This document shows, piece after piece, positions 1-8,538 of a stretch of 64,000 nucleotides of DNA. The stretch comes from an uncultured Faecalicatena sp. (lineage in GTDB: Bacteria; Bacillota; Clostridia; Lachnospirales; Lachnospiraceae): the NCBI GenBank assembly GCA_948468385.1, contig CAOKHZ010000010.1, positions 62,001 through 126,000 of the forward strand, read 5' to 3'. Position 1 is the first letter of the stretch. Each line of letters starts with the position of its first letter. Under the pieces are notes generated by a model. That model did not search any database. It was given only the letters and a program-made list of their open reading frames with translations, and had not been told where the DNA came from. Both the position numbers and the translations under genes were made by a program.

Positions 1-1656
1 CCTCCTCGGCGCGGCCAACGCCGCCACGCTCGACGTGCTTTCGCACAAGCCCGCCATGCCGTCCTTCGCAATCTTTTCCTCCAGCTTTCGCACCACGTCC
101 TGCACGCTTGTGCGCCCGCCAAAAAGATGCTTCTCCGCATAGCGCACACAATATCCCAACGCCGAAACCTGCTCGCTGTCCACGAGTTGTTCCACGTAAC
201 GCAAGTCAATCGTCTCACGGTTAATCTGCACCGCCTCGCGTCCCAGCGTCTTCATCTTAATCCGGTCATTGCCCCTAAACTCCTTGCTCTGTCCCGGACA
301 TCTCGTAAACACCGGGTTTTCCGCCGGTTTCTCCAGCCCTGACAATGCCGGGAAATCCTCCGCCTCGTGCTTGGCCATCCCGGTAATCTCCCTCGGCACG
401 TAACGGTCCATCTGCACGATGTGGTCGGCGATATGGAAATACGCGCCCGAACTGCCCGCCACGATGACCGTGGAAACGCCATATTCTTCATACAATTCGC
501 GGATGCGGTCGATAAACGGCGTGATTGGCTCCATGTCCCGGTGAATGACCCGCTGCATCAATTCGTCGCGAATCATGAAATTGGTCGCGCTCGTGTCCTC
601 GTCAATCAAGAGCGTTTTTGCCCCCGCCTCCATGCTCTCAATCACGTTCGCCGCCTGGGACGTGCTACCGCTGGCATCCTCGGTATAAAACCCGCGCGTG
701 TCCTTTCCATTTGGCAAGTCATTGATAAACATGGAAATGTCCGTCTTCTTGATGCTGCGCCCGTCTTCCGCGCGAATCTTCATGGCGGACGCGTCCGTAA
801 TCACATACTCGCGCCCGTCCCCGGCAACGTGGTTGTACACGCCCAACTCCAACGCCTTAAGAAGCGTTGACTTTCCATGATAACCGCCGCCCACGATGAG
901 CGTGATGCCTTTCGGGATTCCCATGCCCTTAAGCGCGCCCCTATGCGGAAGGTTCATCGTCACTTCCATCTCCTTTGGCGACTCGAACGCCACCGCGCCC
1001 TTCATCGGCTTTGCGGAAATGCCGGATTCCCTCGGCAAAATCGCGCCGTTGGCCACGAATGCCACCAGCCCCATCTCATCAAGCTGCTCGCGAATATACT
1101 GCTGGTCCTCGGCCAGGTCACAAATCTTACGCAGACGCGCCTTGTCACAATTCTTATAAAACAAGGCCTGCTGCACGCAGCGCGGCAAAAAGTCAAACAA
1201 AATTTTCTCCAACTCTCTTGCGTTAATCGTCCGCCCATTGGCCGGGAAACCGATTTCCATGCGTAAAATCACGTCCCCTGTTTCCGCATTAATCTGACAC
1301 GCCGTCCGCTCCAACACCTCTTGTCCGCAACGACTGACGGAAATCAACCCGCTCTTTCCCGAACCTTTCGCCTGAAACGCATACTTTCCGGCCTCGCGCC
1401 CGAACTGCCGGTTCAATTCATCCTGCAAGGCAATCCGCTGATGCGCCCCACAATACAATTCCGGCAAAAATCCCGCCTGTGCCCCCTTCACATGGACGCT
1501 CACCTTCGACGGCGCGGCAAACGGGTCGCCCTGCACGTGGTCGATGGAAAGCACGTAGCCCGGAAACTGGTACATGCCCTTCGTGTCCTTGTACGCCGGA
1601 TATCCCCTATGGTCAATCCGATTCAATAAGTTTCTCAAATCCGTTGATGTCTGCAT
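1..1656 (-). CDS. ABC-class predicted ATPase (COG3044 family), 3' end cut by the window edge
   Basis: The reading frame is open from the start codon to the left edge, so the C-terminus is missing. About a third of the way in there is a modified Walker A, GGGYHGKST, followed some 75 residues later by an acidic Walker B stretch LLIDEDTSATNF. This combination is the signature of the P-loop 'ABC-class ATPase' family, a soluble protein without transporter partner whose cellular role is not settled. The ATG at 1656 matches the family N-terminus (QTSTDLRNLLNRIDHRGYPAYK). A GTG three codons upstream (1665) has a better-spaced AGGAAGG and could be the true start. It is the last gene of a minus-strand run after the MFS and DUF2804 genes, with an 86-nt gap before it. 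Identity is good; function is unknown. Confidence 0.85.
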   Translation of the reverse strand, partial: MQTSTDLRNLLNRIDHRGYPAYKDTKGMYQFPGYVLSIDHVQGDPFAAPSKVSVHVKGAQAGFLPELYCGAHQRIALQDELNRQFGREAGKYAFQAKGSGKSGLISVSRCGQEVLERTACQINAETGDVILRMEIGFPANGRTINARELEKILFDFLPRCVQQALFYKNCDKARLRKICDLAEDQQYIREQLDEMGLVAFVANGAILPRESGISAKPMKGAVAFESPKEMEVTMNLPHRGALKGMGIPKGITLIVGGGYHGKSTLLKALELGVYNHVAGDGREYVITDASAMKIRAEDGRSIKKTDISMFINDLPNGKDTRGFYTEDASGSTSQAANVIESMEAGAKTLLIDEDTSATNFMIRDELMQRVIHRDMEPITPFIDRIRELYEEYGVSTVIVAGSSGAYFHIADHIVQMDRYVPREITGMAKHEAEDFPALSGLEKPAENPVFTRCPGQSKEFRGNDRIKMKTLGREAVQINRETIDLRYVEQLVDSEQVSALGYCVRYAEKHLFGGRTSVQDVVRKLEEKIAKDGMAGLCESTSSVAALAAPRR

Positions 1657-1742
1657 CACTGTCACCCAAAACCTTCCTAAAATTCATTTTTACCTTTTCG
1701 TGGTATTTTTCGCAACACACATGTCACCTTTTCAACAACCTT

Positions 1743-2813
1743 TTACCACCGATTTACTGCATGTTCGATAAACGCCAGAAGGTCGTGGAATTCCACCTTT
1801 CCCTCGTCCGTCATTACAAATCCGTCGAACATGCCGTACACCTGGTCGCAATGCGTATCCACGACCACCAGCTTATTTTGCGTGTAATTGTCATAAACGG
1901 GAGTGAAATGTAACTCCATCTTCCCCTCGCCGTCCTTTAAGTGCCATGGTTCCATGTAGCCGCCATCGCGCTTCACTTCAAGAACCCCCACCTTATAAGC
2001 CTTACGTTTATAAAAATACATGTTTTCCGTCGCATTGTCAAGATGTCCGAAGCCCCAACCGATATTAAATCCAAAATCCACCCCGCCATCCACGCCGCAA
2101 CGGGACAAGTCATTACCAACACCGCCCGCACTGGCGTGGGACGAACTCGACGCTCCAAGCCGCGCCGTCAAATTGCCCCAATACCACTCATGACTGTACG
2201 GCCAGACACCCCTGCCCCAGTCAATCAGTCCGCGCGCGCCGTCCATGTCCACCCGCAGGCCGTCAAACTTCACGAAGCCTTTTACTCGGTAATAATTTTC
2301 CTTATAATTCAAATAAAATTGCCACGGCCTTTCAAACGGGGTGGCGATGACCATCTTCTCATTTGCCACGTCATTTTCCACTTCCAGGTGAAACCTCACG
2401 TCCGCGTATTGCTTATTTTTTCCATGGAAATCCAAAAAACGCATATCGTCCGACACCTTAAAGCGCATCACGAAATCATCCCCACGATACCCGCACACGG
2501 AATTTTTCTCCGGGTCATTATCGAGTCGCGGAATGAAAAACGGCCGCATGCTGCCAATCTCGCGCTTTTCCCCCGTATCCAGGTTCAAAAGCGTCGCCGT
2601 CACGCTGCACATATAAGAAACGTGGCCAATCGTCATCTGCACCACCCATCGATCCTTGATGAACTGATAAAAATTCCATTCCTTGAGATTGAACGGGGTC
2701 TTCTTCACCTTCTCCCGATTGTAAACAAAATTCATCTTCGTGGCATAGCCCGGCTCGGCAAGCCGGCCATTTTCATCCAACAGAAATGTACGATCCGTAA
2801 CCTCATGCTGCAT
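1743..2813 (-). CDS. DUF2804 domain-containing protein
   Basis: A 356-residue soluble protein with no signal peptide or membrane segment. The opening (LLDENGRLAEPGYATKMNF, then NREKVKKTPFNLKEWNFYQF) and repeated Trp/Tyr-rich beta segments such as SHEWYWGNL resemble the DUF2804 family, which has no established reaction. I start it at ATG 2813 because GGAGGT lies 7 nt upstream; a longer frame begins inside the 35-bp tandem repeats and has no ribosome site. It follows the MFS transporter gene on the same strand, separated by the tandem repeats, so the two are probably co-transcribed. A link to uptake or modification of an exported or imported compound is only contextual. Confidence 0.8.
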   Translation of the reverse strand: MQHEVTDRTFLLDENGRLAEPGYATKMNFVYNREKVKKTPFNLKEWNFYQFIKDRWVVQMTIGHVSYMCSVTATLLNLDTGEKREIGSMRPFFIPRLDNDPEKNSVCGYRGDDFVMRFKVSDDMRFLDFHGKNKQYADVRFHLEVENDVANEKMVIATPFERPWQFYLNYKENYYRVKGFVKFDGLRVDMDGARGLIDWGRGVWPYSHEWYWGNLTARLGASSSSHASAGGVGNDLSRCGVDGGVDFGFNIGWGFGHLDNATENMYFYKRKAYKVGVLEVKRDGGYMEPWHLKDGEGKMELHFTPVYDNYTQNKLVVVDTHCDQVYGMFDGFVMTDEGKVEFHDLLAFIEHAVNRW

Positions 2814-2970
2814 TGATTCCACCTCCATATCGTCGCACCGCGGCACGCCCCCATTCACTCCGAGTCATCGCACCGCGGCACGCCCCCATTCACTCCGAGT
2901 CATCGCGCCGCGGCGCCTTCCCTTTCACTCCGAGTCATCACGCAACGGTGCCTTCCCTTTCACTCCACAT
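2803..2970 (-). repeat. 35-bp tandem repeat array encoding a relay of overlapping mini-ORFs
   Basis: Four imperfect copies of a 35-bp unit fill the space between the MFS and DUF2804 genes and overlap the last codons of the MFS gene. On the minus strand each unit holds a small frame (MTRSEWGRAAVR-stop type) of 39 nt whose TGA overlaps the ATG of the next (ATGA or TGATG): 2970-2938, 2938-2900, 2903-2865 and 2868-2803. The first begins inside the MFS C-terminal codons and the last ends 11 nt inside DUF2804. None has its own ribosome site. The repeat and overlaps are seen directly; translational coupling is inference. Confidence 0.75.
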
Positions 2971-4411
2971 CATCACGCCCTGATGCATGTTTCTCCTTCA
3001 TGCGCTTATTATATTCCTTCCATGCGAACCCCAGCGGAATAAAGGTGACGAGCACCATCAGCCCCGCATACAAGAACAAATTCTCCTGCGGCACGTCGAT
3101 GGGATTGCCATACACGTCCGCAATCACTTGCTCCTGCGGCGTTCCCTTGATAATCGCGTTGCCAATCAACGTCCCGGCAAACATCGGAATCAGCGTGAAA
3201 AACGTCACCCGGATGCCCTCGAACTGCCCCTTGTTTTTCTCCGGGAACAGCCCCCTCACCCAAATCATGCACGTCTGCATAATCAGCACGTATCCCATGC
3301 CGACCAGAAACACGCACGCGAACAAGGGGACGTTCTTCGCGGAAAACAACCTCGCGTTGTCCACGCAGGATGGATCCTTGATGAACATGGCCAAAAGAAT
3401 CAATCCTGCGGCATTGGTAATGACGGAAATGCACGTCACCATCGGAATCTTGTCCGCGTTCACCAGCTTGATGAACGGGATGGTGACGAGCACCGCGAGC
3501 AAAAGCGCGATTCCTTCCACCAGCCCCATGTCGCCCGCGGTAAAACCGATGTCATAAATCATCCAGTTTCCCATATGTACGAAATAAAAATTAAACGGAA
3601 CGAAGAACGCACAAGCGACCAGACACGCCAAAAACATTTCTTTATTCGTCTTATTACCCTTCAACGTGGAGAAATGAAAGATGGACGTCAATTGTTCCCA
3701 GAAGCTCCCCTCCTTCGACGGGTGAAGGTCAGGCGAATCTTTCATGATAAACAAGGAAAGGATGCCCATCGTAATCACAAACAGCCCCATTCCCCAGAAC
3801 AAAAGTTGATAATTATCCAAAGCCGGATTGTACTCGGCCGTATTGACCGTGGGATTCCCACTATTTACCAGCATGCCGCCGACCACGGTGCCGACTACCG
3901 TGCCAAAAATCGGCATCGCCGCAAGGGCCGCCCCCACCTGCCCTTTGTTACTGTCATTCGTGTGGTCGTTCAGCCACGCGTTGTACCCGCAGTCGCATCC
4001 CATGGAACCAAAAAAGCTCATGACAGAATCGGCAAATACCACCAAAAATCCCATAAACGCCACCGACAGCATCGGCAGGGACGACCTTATGTACTCCGTC
4101 ATGCCAAAAATAATCGTCGTGACACCCCAGATAATATAACCGACGGATACAAGCTGCTTGCGTTTACCCTTCCTATCCGACATCGTACCGAACACGAACG
4201 TGGAAATCGTCGTGACGATGGCACTGACGATGACCATGCACGAAACGATGTTCACGTCACCGGAAATCTTCGCATACACGAACGTGTTGAACCACTGGTT
4301 CTCCATGTTCCAACATAACTGTCCCGCGATGCCCATCCCCCATACGATGACCCAGAACCTCGCCGCGCTCATTGCGCCATACTGCTTCCTTTGTTTCTTT
4401 TCCTGCCCCAT
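2960..4411 (-). CDS. MFS transporter (sugar:cation-symporter-like)
   Basis: A 483-residue integral membrane protein with about twelve hydrophobic segments. The motif between the second and third segments, GTMSDRKGKRKQ, is the conserved MFS loop, and the overall look (WNMENQWFNTFVYAKI near the start) is closest to the GPH/MFS_2 symporters. The substrate cannot be read from the sequence. ATG 4411 is chosen because AAGGAG sits just upstream; the 23 extra residues of the longer frame are not membrane-like. A promoter is visible at 4511-4539. Probably co-transcribed with the DUF2804 gene; the stop codon lies inside the first repeat unit of the intergenic array. Confidence 0.85.
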   Translation of the reverse strand: MGQEKKQRKQYGAMSAARFWVIVWGMGIAGQLCWNMENQWFNTFVYAKISGDVNIVSCMVIVSAIVTTISTFVFGTMSDRKGKRKQLVSVGYIIWGVTTIIFGMTEYIRSSLPMLSVAFMGFLVVFADSVMSFFGSMGCDCGYNAWLNDHTNDSNKGQVGAALAAMPIFGTVVGTVVGGMLVNSGNPTVNTAEYNPALDNYQLLFWGMGLFVITMGILSLFIMKDSPDLHPSKEGSFWEQLTSIFHFSTLKGNKTNKEMFLACLVACAFFVPFNFYFVHMGNWMIYDIGFTAGDMGLVEGIALLLAVLVTIPFIKLVNADKIPMVTCISVITNAAGLILLAMFIKDPSCVDNARLFSAKNVPLFACVFLVGMGYVLIMQTCMIWVRGLFPEKNKGQFEGIRVTFFTLIPMFAGTLIGNAIIKGTPQEQVIADVYGNPIDVPQENLFLYAGLMVLVTFIPLGFAWKEYNKRMKEKHASGRDDVE

Positions 4412-4510
4412 ACTGTCTCCTTCCTTTAATGGATGCCACAATCTGTTCCATGAAAATATTTCGTATCCACATGTTGGCAATGACTAACTCAGACCGTTTC
4501 TTCTTTATTT

Positions 4511-4539
4511 AGAATACCCTTTTTCCCCGCTCACGTCAA
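4511..4539 (-). promoter_or_regulatory. Sigma-A promoter for the MFS gene
   Basis: On the minus strand TTGACG (4534-4539), 17-nt spacer, TATTCT (4511-4516). It points to a start near 4504, giving a leader of about 90 nt before ATG 4411. Confidence 0.65.
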
Positions 4540-4578
4540 GGGAACAAGGAGCTCATAAAACAAATAGTTGCAATTCAG

Positions 4579-4774
4579 GTTACTTTTCACGGGGTGGGGA
4601 AACAAGGAATAAAGCGTTGCAAGCTTGCTTGCATAACGCTAGATTCCTTGTTTCCCACAACCCGAAAAGGGTGGCCGCCCTAACAGCGAGAAACATAAGC
4701 CCTTGAAAAGGGCGACGTGCGCTAAAAGCGCACGGTTTCGCAGCTGTTTTGGCGTCCACCCCGTGAAAAGTAAC
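4579..4774. repeat. 200-bp multi-hairpin element closed by a perfect 19-bp inverted repeat
   Basis: The ends GTTACTTTTCACGGGGTGG (4579-4597) and its exact complement (4756-4774) enclose a second perfect 14-bp inverted repeat (4597-4610 with 4643-4656), itself enclosing AGCGTT/AACGCT and GCAAGC/GCTTGC, followed by three short hairpins around 4662-4735 (ACCC-GAAAA-GGGT, GCCCTT-GAA-AAGGGC, GTGCGC-TAAAA-GCGCAC). It lies between the aldo/keto reductase and MFS genes and carries no plausible gene. It could be a miniature mobile element or a structured RNA. Its tips share the GTTACTnTTCACGG core seen in other intergenic palindromes of the window. Confidence 0.75.
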
Positions 4775-4785
4775 ACGACATCTAA

Positions 4786-5961
4786 CTATTTTTGAGCCGC
4801 GTCCCGCTGGCGGCATATCTCCGCCCAGCTCGGCATTTTCGAAAGCGTATGTGCAAACCCCTGCATCGCCTCGGGAATATCGATACGCTGGGGACAAATT
4901 TTAGCACATTTCCCACACCCGATACAAGCGGCAGGCCGTTTTTCTTCCGGCAATGCGTCCATACGCATGGATACATTAAGATTGGGGGCAAAACGAAGTT
5001 CATTATAAACTGCCAATAACATTGGAATGTCCAGCCCCTTCGGACATCCGTCGCAGCAGTACCGACAAGACGTACATGGAATCGAATTCTTCATCCCCTC
5101 CGCAATCTCCAACAGCATGGCCTCTTCCGTATCCGTCAGGGCTTTCCGCGTCTCAAAGGTAGAAACGTTTTCCTGCATTTGCTCCATGCTCGACATGCCG
5201 CTGAGTATCATCTGCACATTCGGAAGCCCTTGTAGAAAACGAAACGCCCACGCCGGAACCCCCTCCTTTGGTCTTTTATTTTTCATTTTTTCTTCATCGG
5301 CCGCCTCCAGCTTGGCAAGCCGCCCGCCCCGCACGGGTTCCATCACCCATACCGGGATGTTTCTTTGCGTAAGCAAATCATACTTTTCTTTCCCGTCTTG
5401 CAATGTCCAGTCCAAATAATTAAGCTGAATCTGGCAAAATTCCATCTTGTCACCGTAAAGATCCAAAAACTCCGTCAAATTACTTACGCTTCCGTGAGAA
5501 GAAAAGCCCAAATGACGGATACGCCCCAGCCGCTTTTGCTCCAGAAAATAATCCACGATTCCCCAGCGCGGATCCGTATAGGTCTGAATGGAGTTTTCAT
5601 AGACATTATGAAGCAGATAGAAATCAAAATATTCTACCCCGCATTTTTTAAGCTGTTCCTCAAAAATAACGGCCGGGTCATAGCTCTTGCTGATTTGATG
5701 CCCCGGATACTTCGTCGCCAGATAAAATTGCTCCCGTGGGTATTTGTTCAGTACCCGCCCGATAATCCGCTCCGATTCCCCGTTATGATAGGGATATGCC
5801 GTGTCAAAATAATTTACGCCGTGTTCCATGGCATACTCCACCATCCGCTCCACCTGCAATTCATCCACCGGACTGCCCGGCTCATTAGAACATTGCGGCA
5901 GCCTCATCGTCCCAAATCCCAGCAACGATAATTTAAGTCCTTGAAAATCCGTGTAAATCAT
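4786..5961 (-). CDS. Aldo/keto reductase with C-terminal 4Fe-4S ferredoxin domain (COG1453 type)
   Basis: A 391-residue cytosolic oxidoreductase. Residues about 1-270 form the TIM-barrel aldo/keto reductase domain, with the catalytic tetrad visible as Asp53, Tyr58, Lys84 and His118. The last 100 residues carry two cysteine clusters, CTSCRYCCDGCP and CIGCGKCAKICP, typical of two [4Fe-4S] clusters, so electrons may come from or go to ferredoxin as well as NAD(P)H. The substrate is unknown. ATG 5961 is favoured over an upstream in-frame start because the family begins MIYTDFQGLKLSLLGFGTMRLP and a GAGAGGA site precedes it. Transcribed alone, from a likely promoter at 6023-6053. Confidence 0.9.
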   Translation of the reverse strand: MIYTDFQGLKLSLLGFGTMRLPQCSNEPGSPVDELQVERMVEYAMEHGVNYFDTAYPYHNGESERIIGRVLNKYPREQFYLATKYPGHQISKSYDPAVIFEEQLKKCGVEYFDFYLLHNVYENSIQTYTDPRWGIVDYFLEQKRLGRIRHLGFSSHGSVSNLTEFLDLYGDKMEFCQIQLNYLDWTLQDGKEKYDLLTQRNIPVWVMEPVRGGRLAKLEAADEEKMKNKRPKEGVPAWAFRFLQGLPNVQMILSGMSSMEQMQENVSTFETRKALTDTEEAMLLEIAEGMKNSIPCTSCRYCCDGCPKGLDIPMLLAVYNELRFAPNLNVSMRMDALPEEKRPAACIGCGKCAKICPQRIDIPEAMQGFAHTLSKMPSWAEICRQRDAAQK

Positions 5962-6022
5962 ATTCTCTTCATCCTCTCTTTCGATTCCGTTTTGTGGCAC
6001 CGCGCCACGTCTGCTTTATATG

Positions 6023-6053
6023 ATTATACCAACCGATTGTTACCACCTGTCAA
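6023..6053 (-). promoter_or_regulatory. Probable promoter for the aldo/keto reductase
   Basis: Minus strand TTGACA (6048-6053) and TATAAT (6023-6028), both perfect but separated by 19 nt, which is longer than ideal. Confidence 0.5.
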
Positions 6054-6081
6054 GAGGTTTTAGGAAAAATTAACCACTTCC

Positions 6082-6354
6082 TTAATGCTGTATTCCACCC
6101 TGCCGAGCCGCCATCAACGCCATCAACATCGGCGCGCCATATTTCGCATATTCGCGCACCAGTTCCACGTCATAATTCTCCAGACACCGAGTATTTTCAT
6201 CAAACACCATCACTTGCTGGTGTCCCGGCCTCGACGCAGGCCACTGCAAAATCGACGGGTTGTTCGGATTTCCAGTTCGGGAAAACGCTATCGCAGCAGA
6301 AAAAATTTGTTCCTCTAAGTTTTCCGTCCCACCTTCCCCTTTCTTAAGACGTGT
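6082..6354 (-). pseudogene. C-terminal remnant of a type B carboxylesterase
   Basis: The minus strand codes for a stretch ending at TAA 6082-6084 that reads IFSAAIAFSRTGNPNN, then ILQWPA, then VMVFDENTRCLENYD. This is the typical C-terminal end of carboxylesterase/lipase family proteins (A-F-A-R-T-G-N-P and M-x-F-D motifs). The frame has no start codon and is closed by a TAA at 6355-6357, and the catalytic Ser and His parts are absent. It is therefore a leftover of a deleted gene. No other piece of it is seen nearby. Confidence 0.7.
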
Positions 6355-6457
6355 TTATTGTAACATGGGAATGTGCGCCAGTCAATTTATAGTTTGACGA
6401 TGGGGGCTGAATAGTAACATAATTTTTCAAGTTTTTATAATTTTTCAGATTTTTCTA

Positions 6458-6486
6458 TTGACATTTGTTTTATTATGAGTTATTAT
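6458..6486 (+). promoter_or_regulatory. Strong plus-strand promoter with no protein gene behind it
   Basis: TTGACA (6458-6463), 17-nt spacer, TATTAT (6481-6486). The predicted start is near 6493. No protein gene of normal size follows before the terminator at 6801-6840. Confidence 0.7.
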
Positions 6487-6532
6487 AACTTCAACAACAA
6501 GAACAGATAAGCAATATTCCATTTTCCATATT

Positions 6533-6702
6533 AAATTTCAAAGAAAAGAGGTATAGTCCGATGGGAACGTAAAGAACGTAAGAGACGCGAAATCCAACAA
6601 AGCGAGGTACAGTCCGATGGGAATGATAAAAGCATAAGAAATGAGAAATCCAACGAAGCGAGGTATAATCCAATGGGAACGTAAAGATTACATAACGAGA
6701 CA
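6533..6702 (+). repeat. Three degenerate tandem copies of a 56-57 bp unit
   Basis: Units begin at about 6533, 6590 and 6646. Each contains AAATCCAACAAAGCGAGGTA-like and AGTCCGATGGGAA-like blocks. Short minus-strand ORFs across them (YVPIGLYL repeated) are a by-product of the repeat. Confidence 0.75.
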
Positions 6703-6800
6703 TGCATTTTGCATAAACTGATGGAAAACACCACCTCGAAGGATGGTTTCACATAAAATAAAACAGAATAAGGAGGATGGGCCAATGCACACAGGGTCAT

Positions 6801-6840
6801 AAAAATCCACTGTATGGACGAACCGATACAGTGGATTTTT
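6801..6840. terminator. Bidirectional Rho-independent terminator
   Basis: AAAAATCCACTGTAT (6801-6815) pairs perfectly with 6826-6840, giving T-tracts in both directions. It ends the plus-strand candidate RNA and the minus-strand aminotransferase, whose stop codon is at 6846. Confidence 0.85.
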
Positions 6841-6845
6841 CATGT

Positions 6846-8132
6846 TTAAATATTTCCCAGCAGCTTGTCGATACTGACCAATTTCACGCTCAAGACAAAA
6901 ACCTCCACCGCCGTCTTCAACTCCTCCAACGTCGGGTAAGACGGTGCGATACGGATATTACTATCTTTCGGATCCTTCCCATACGGATAAGTCGCGCCGG
7001 CTTCCGTCATCACCAGGCCGGCCTCCTTTGCCTTAGCCACGATGGCCTTCGCGCACCCCTCCATCGCATCGAAGGAAATGAAATATCCGCCCCTCGGCGC
7101 AATCCACGAGCCAATCTCCAAACCGCCCAGCTCCCTCTCCAACGTCTCCAAGACGGTGTCGAACTTCGGACGCATGACGTCGGCATGCTTCTTCATATGG
7201 TTTACCATCCCGCTAATGTCCTTAAAAAACCTTGCATGACGCAGTTGGTTTACCTTGTCATGGCCAATCGTCTGTATTTTAAGCTGCTCGCGAATCTCTT
7301 TCAGATTGGCATCCGATGCCGCGATTGACGCGATGCCGGAACCCGGAAAACTTATCTTGGAAGTGGAAGAAAATTTATAAACCAGATCGGGATTTCCCAT
7401 TTTTTTACATTCCATAAAAATTTCCAGCAAATAATCTTGTTTGTCATCGTACAGATGATGAATTCCATACGCATTGTCCCAGTAAATACGGAAATCCTTC
7501 GCCGCTGGTTTCAAACAGGCAAAACGATGCACCGTGTCGTCCGAATAGGTAATTCCCTGCGGATTGGAATATTTCGGCACGCACCAGATTCCCTTGATCG
7601 CCTCGTCTTCCGCCACCAATCTTTCCACGACGTCCATGTCCGGCCCGTCCATGGTCATCGGGACGTTAATCATCTCGATGCCAAAATGTTCGGTAATGGC
7701 AAAGTGCCTGTCATACCCCGGAACCGGGCACAAGAACTTCACCTTGTCGAGCTTCGCCCATGGCGTGCTGCCCATGACGCCATGCGTCATCGAACGGGCA
7801 ATCTGGTCATACATCACGTTCAAGCTGGAATTTCCATATATGATAATGTTATCCTTCGGAACCTCCATCATGTCGGCCAAAAGCTGCTTCGCCTCGGTAA
7901 TGCCGTCCAGCACGCCGTAATTCCGGCAATCCACGCCCTCCGTGCACACCAGCTCGGACTCACTTCTTAAAACGTCCATCAGACCCATCGACAGATTCAA
8001 CTGCTCCGTCGACGGCTTCCCACGGGACATGTCCAGCTTCAGTCCTTTGTCCTCGACCTCTTCAAACTCCTTTTCCAGCTCCGCTTTCAACTCCACTAGT
8101 TCTTCCACGCTCAAGTCCTTATATGCCGCCAT
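6846..8132 (-). CDS. PLP-dependent aminotransferase, MocR-like aspartate aminotransferase family
   Basis: A 428-residue fold-type I PLP enzyme. The N-terminal DMSRGKPSTEQLNLS, the mid-region PKYSNPQG and the Schiff-base lysine in SSTSKISFPGSG are typical of the Aminotran_MocR/class Ic aspartate aminotransferases, which lack the MocR DNA-binding domain as here. It likely transfers the amino group of aspartate or a related amino acid to 2-oxoglutarate in the cytosol. ATG 8132 is preceded by GGAGGAG-like sequence; the seven-residue upstream extension is less likely. It is a single-gene unit with promoter at 8237-8265 and the terminator at 6801-6840. Confidence 0.88.
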   Translation of the reverse strand: MAAYKDLSVEELVELKAELEKEFEEVEDKGLKLDMSRGKPSTEQLNLSMGLMDVLRSESELVCTEGVDCRNYGVLDGITEAKQLLADMMEVPKDNIIIYGNSSLNVMYDQIARSMTHGVMGSTPWAKLDKVKFLCPVPGYDRHFAITEHFGIEMINVPMTMDGPDMDVVERLVAEDEAIKGIWCVPKYSNPQGITYSDDTVHRFACLKPAAKDFRIYWDNAYGIHHLYDDKQDYLLEIFMECKKMGNPDLVYKFSSTSKISFPGSGIASIAASDANLKEIREQLKIQTIGHDKVNQLRHARFFKDISGMVNHMKKHADVMRPKFDTVLETLERELGGLEIGSWIAPRGGYFISFDAMEGCAKAIVAKAKEAGLVMTEAGATYPYGKDPKDSNIRIAPSYPTLEELKTAVEVFVLSVKLVSIDKLLGNI

Positions 8133-8236
8133 TCTTCTACTCCTCCGTTTCATGTCACATGCTCACTTCATTTCCAAAAGAAGCCAATGAGCCGCCATCA
8201 GCTTCCTGCCCTTGCAATTTTAAACCACCACTGGAT

Positions 8237-8265
8237 ATCCTACCCGATTTTTGACTTTTCGTCAA
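8237..8265 (-). promoter_or_regulatory. Promoter for the aminotransferase
   Basis: Minus strand TTGACG (8260-8265), 17-nt spacer, TAGGAT (8237-8242). Leader of about 100 nt. Confidence 0.55.
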
Positions 8266-8538
8266 CCATTTCTTGCAAAATTCTAGGAATTTAAAGATAT
8301 TTTTCTTTGTTTTACGTTCAAGCATGAAACATTCAAATTCTAATTATTCATTTTTATATCAATTTTTCACATGATTCCGTTTTCCGATTCAAAAAAGAAG
8401 AATCCCGTAAAAGTCAAAATCATTAGCATCTCGACATCTTCCCGGAATCCTTCTTTTTCACCACTTTTATTACAATTCAACGCCGCACCAGCGCAGGCTA
8501 AGCAGTAATCCACTTTTTATATTCTTTTTTCCAATCCT
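8266..8538. other. Intergenic stretch with hairpins, no gene
   Basis: AT-rich DNA with no credible ORF. It holds an imperfect hairpin (AAGAAGAATCCCG near 8394 with its partner near 8440-8455), likely the YbjQ terminator or a shared one, and a 41-bp palindrome at 8469-8509 (ATTACAATTCAACGC with GCTAAGCAGTAAT) related to the one at 51789-51829. Confidence 0.5.

Larger units (their letters stand above)
6493..6841 (+). ncRNA. Candidate non-coding RNA of about 350 nt
   Basis: A consensus promoter (6458-6486), three degenerate tandem copies of a 56-57 bp unit (6533-6702), an AGGAGG with a five-codon ORF (MHTGS, ATG at 6785), and a 15-bp terminator stem (6801-6840) form a complete plus-strand unit without a conventional gene. 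It runs toward the 3' end of the convergent aminotransferase gene. I recognise no known RNA family. It may be a regulatory RNA, an antisense RNA, or a decayed gene that kept its signals. Confidence 0.5.

Noticed and set aside
2831-2970. Four 35-bp repeats as a possible CRISPR array
   Set aside because: The copies are directly adjacent with no spacers, they diverge from each other, and no cas genes are present.
2987-4318. Long 443-residue frame opposite the MFS gene
   Set aside because: Composition is Arg/His-rich nonsense and it is exactly antisense to a well-supported membrane protein.
6491-6800. Minus-strand ORFs with repeated YVPIGLYL-type text
   Set aside because: They arise from the 57-bp tandem repeats, lack ribosome sites and match no protein style; the promoter and terminator point to the other strand.
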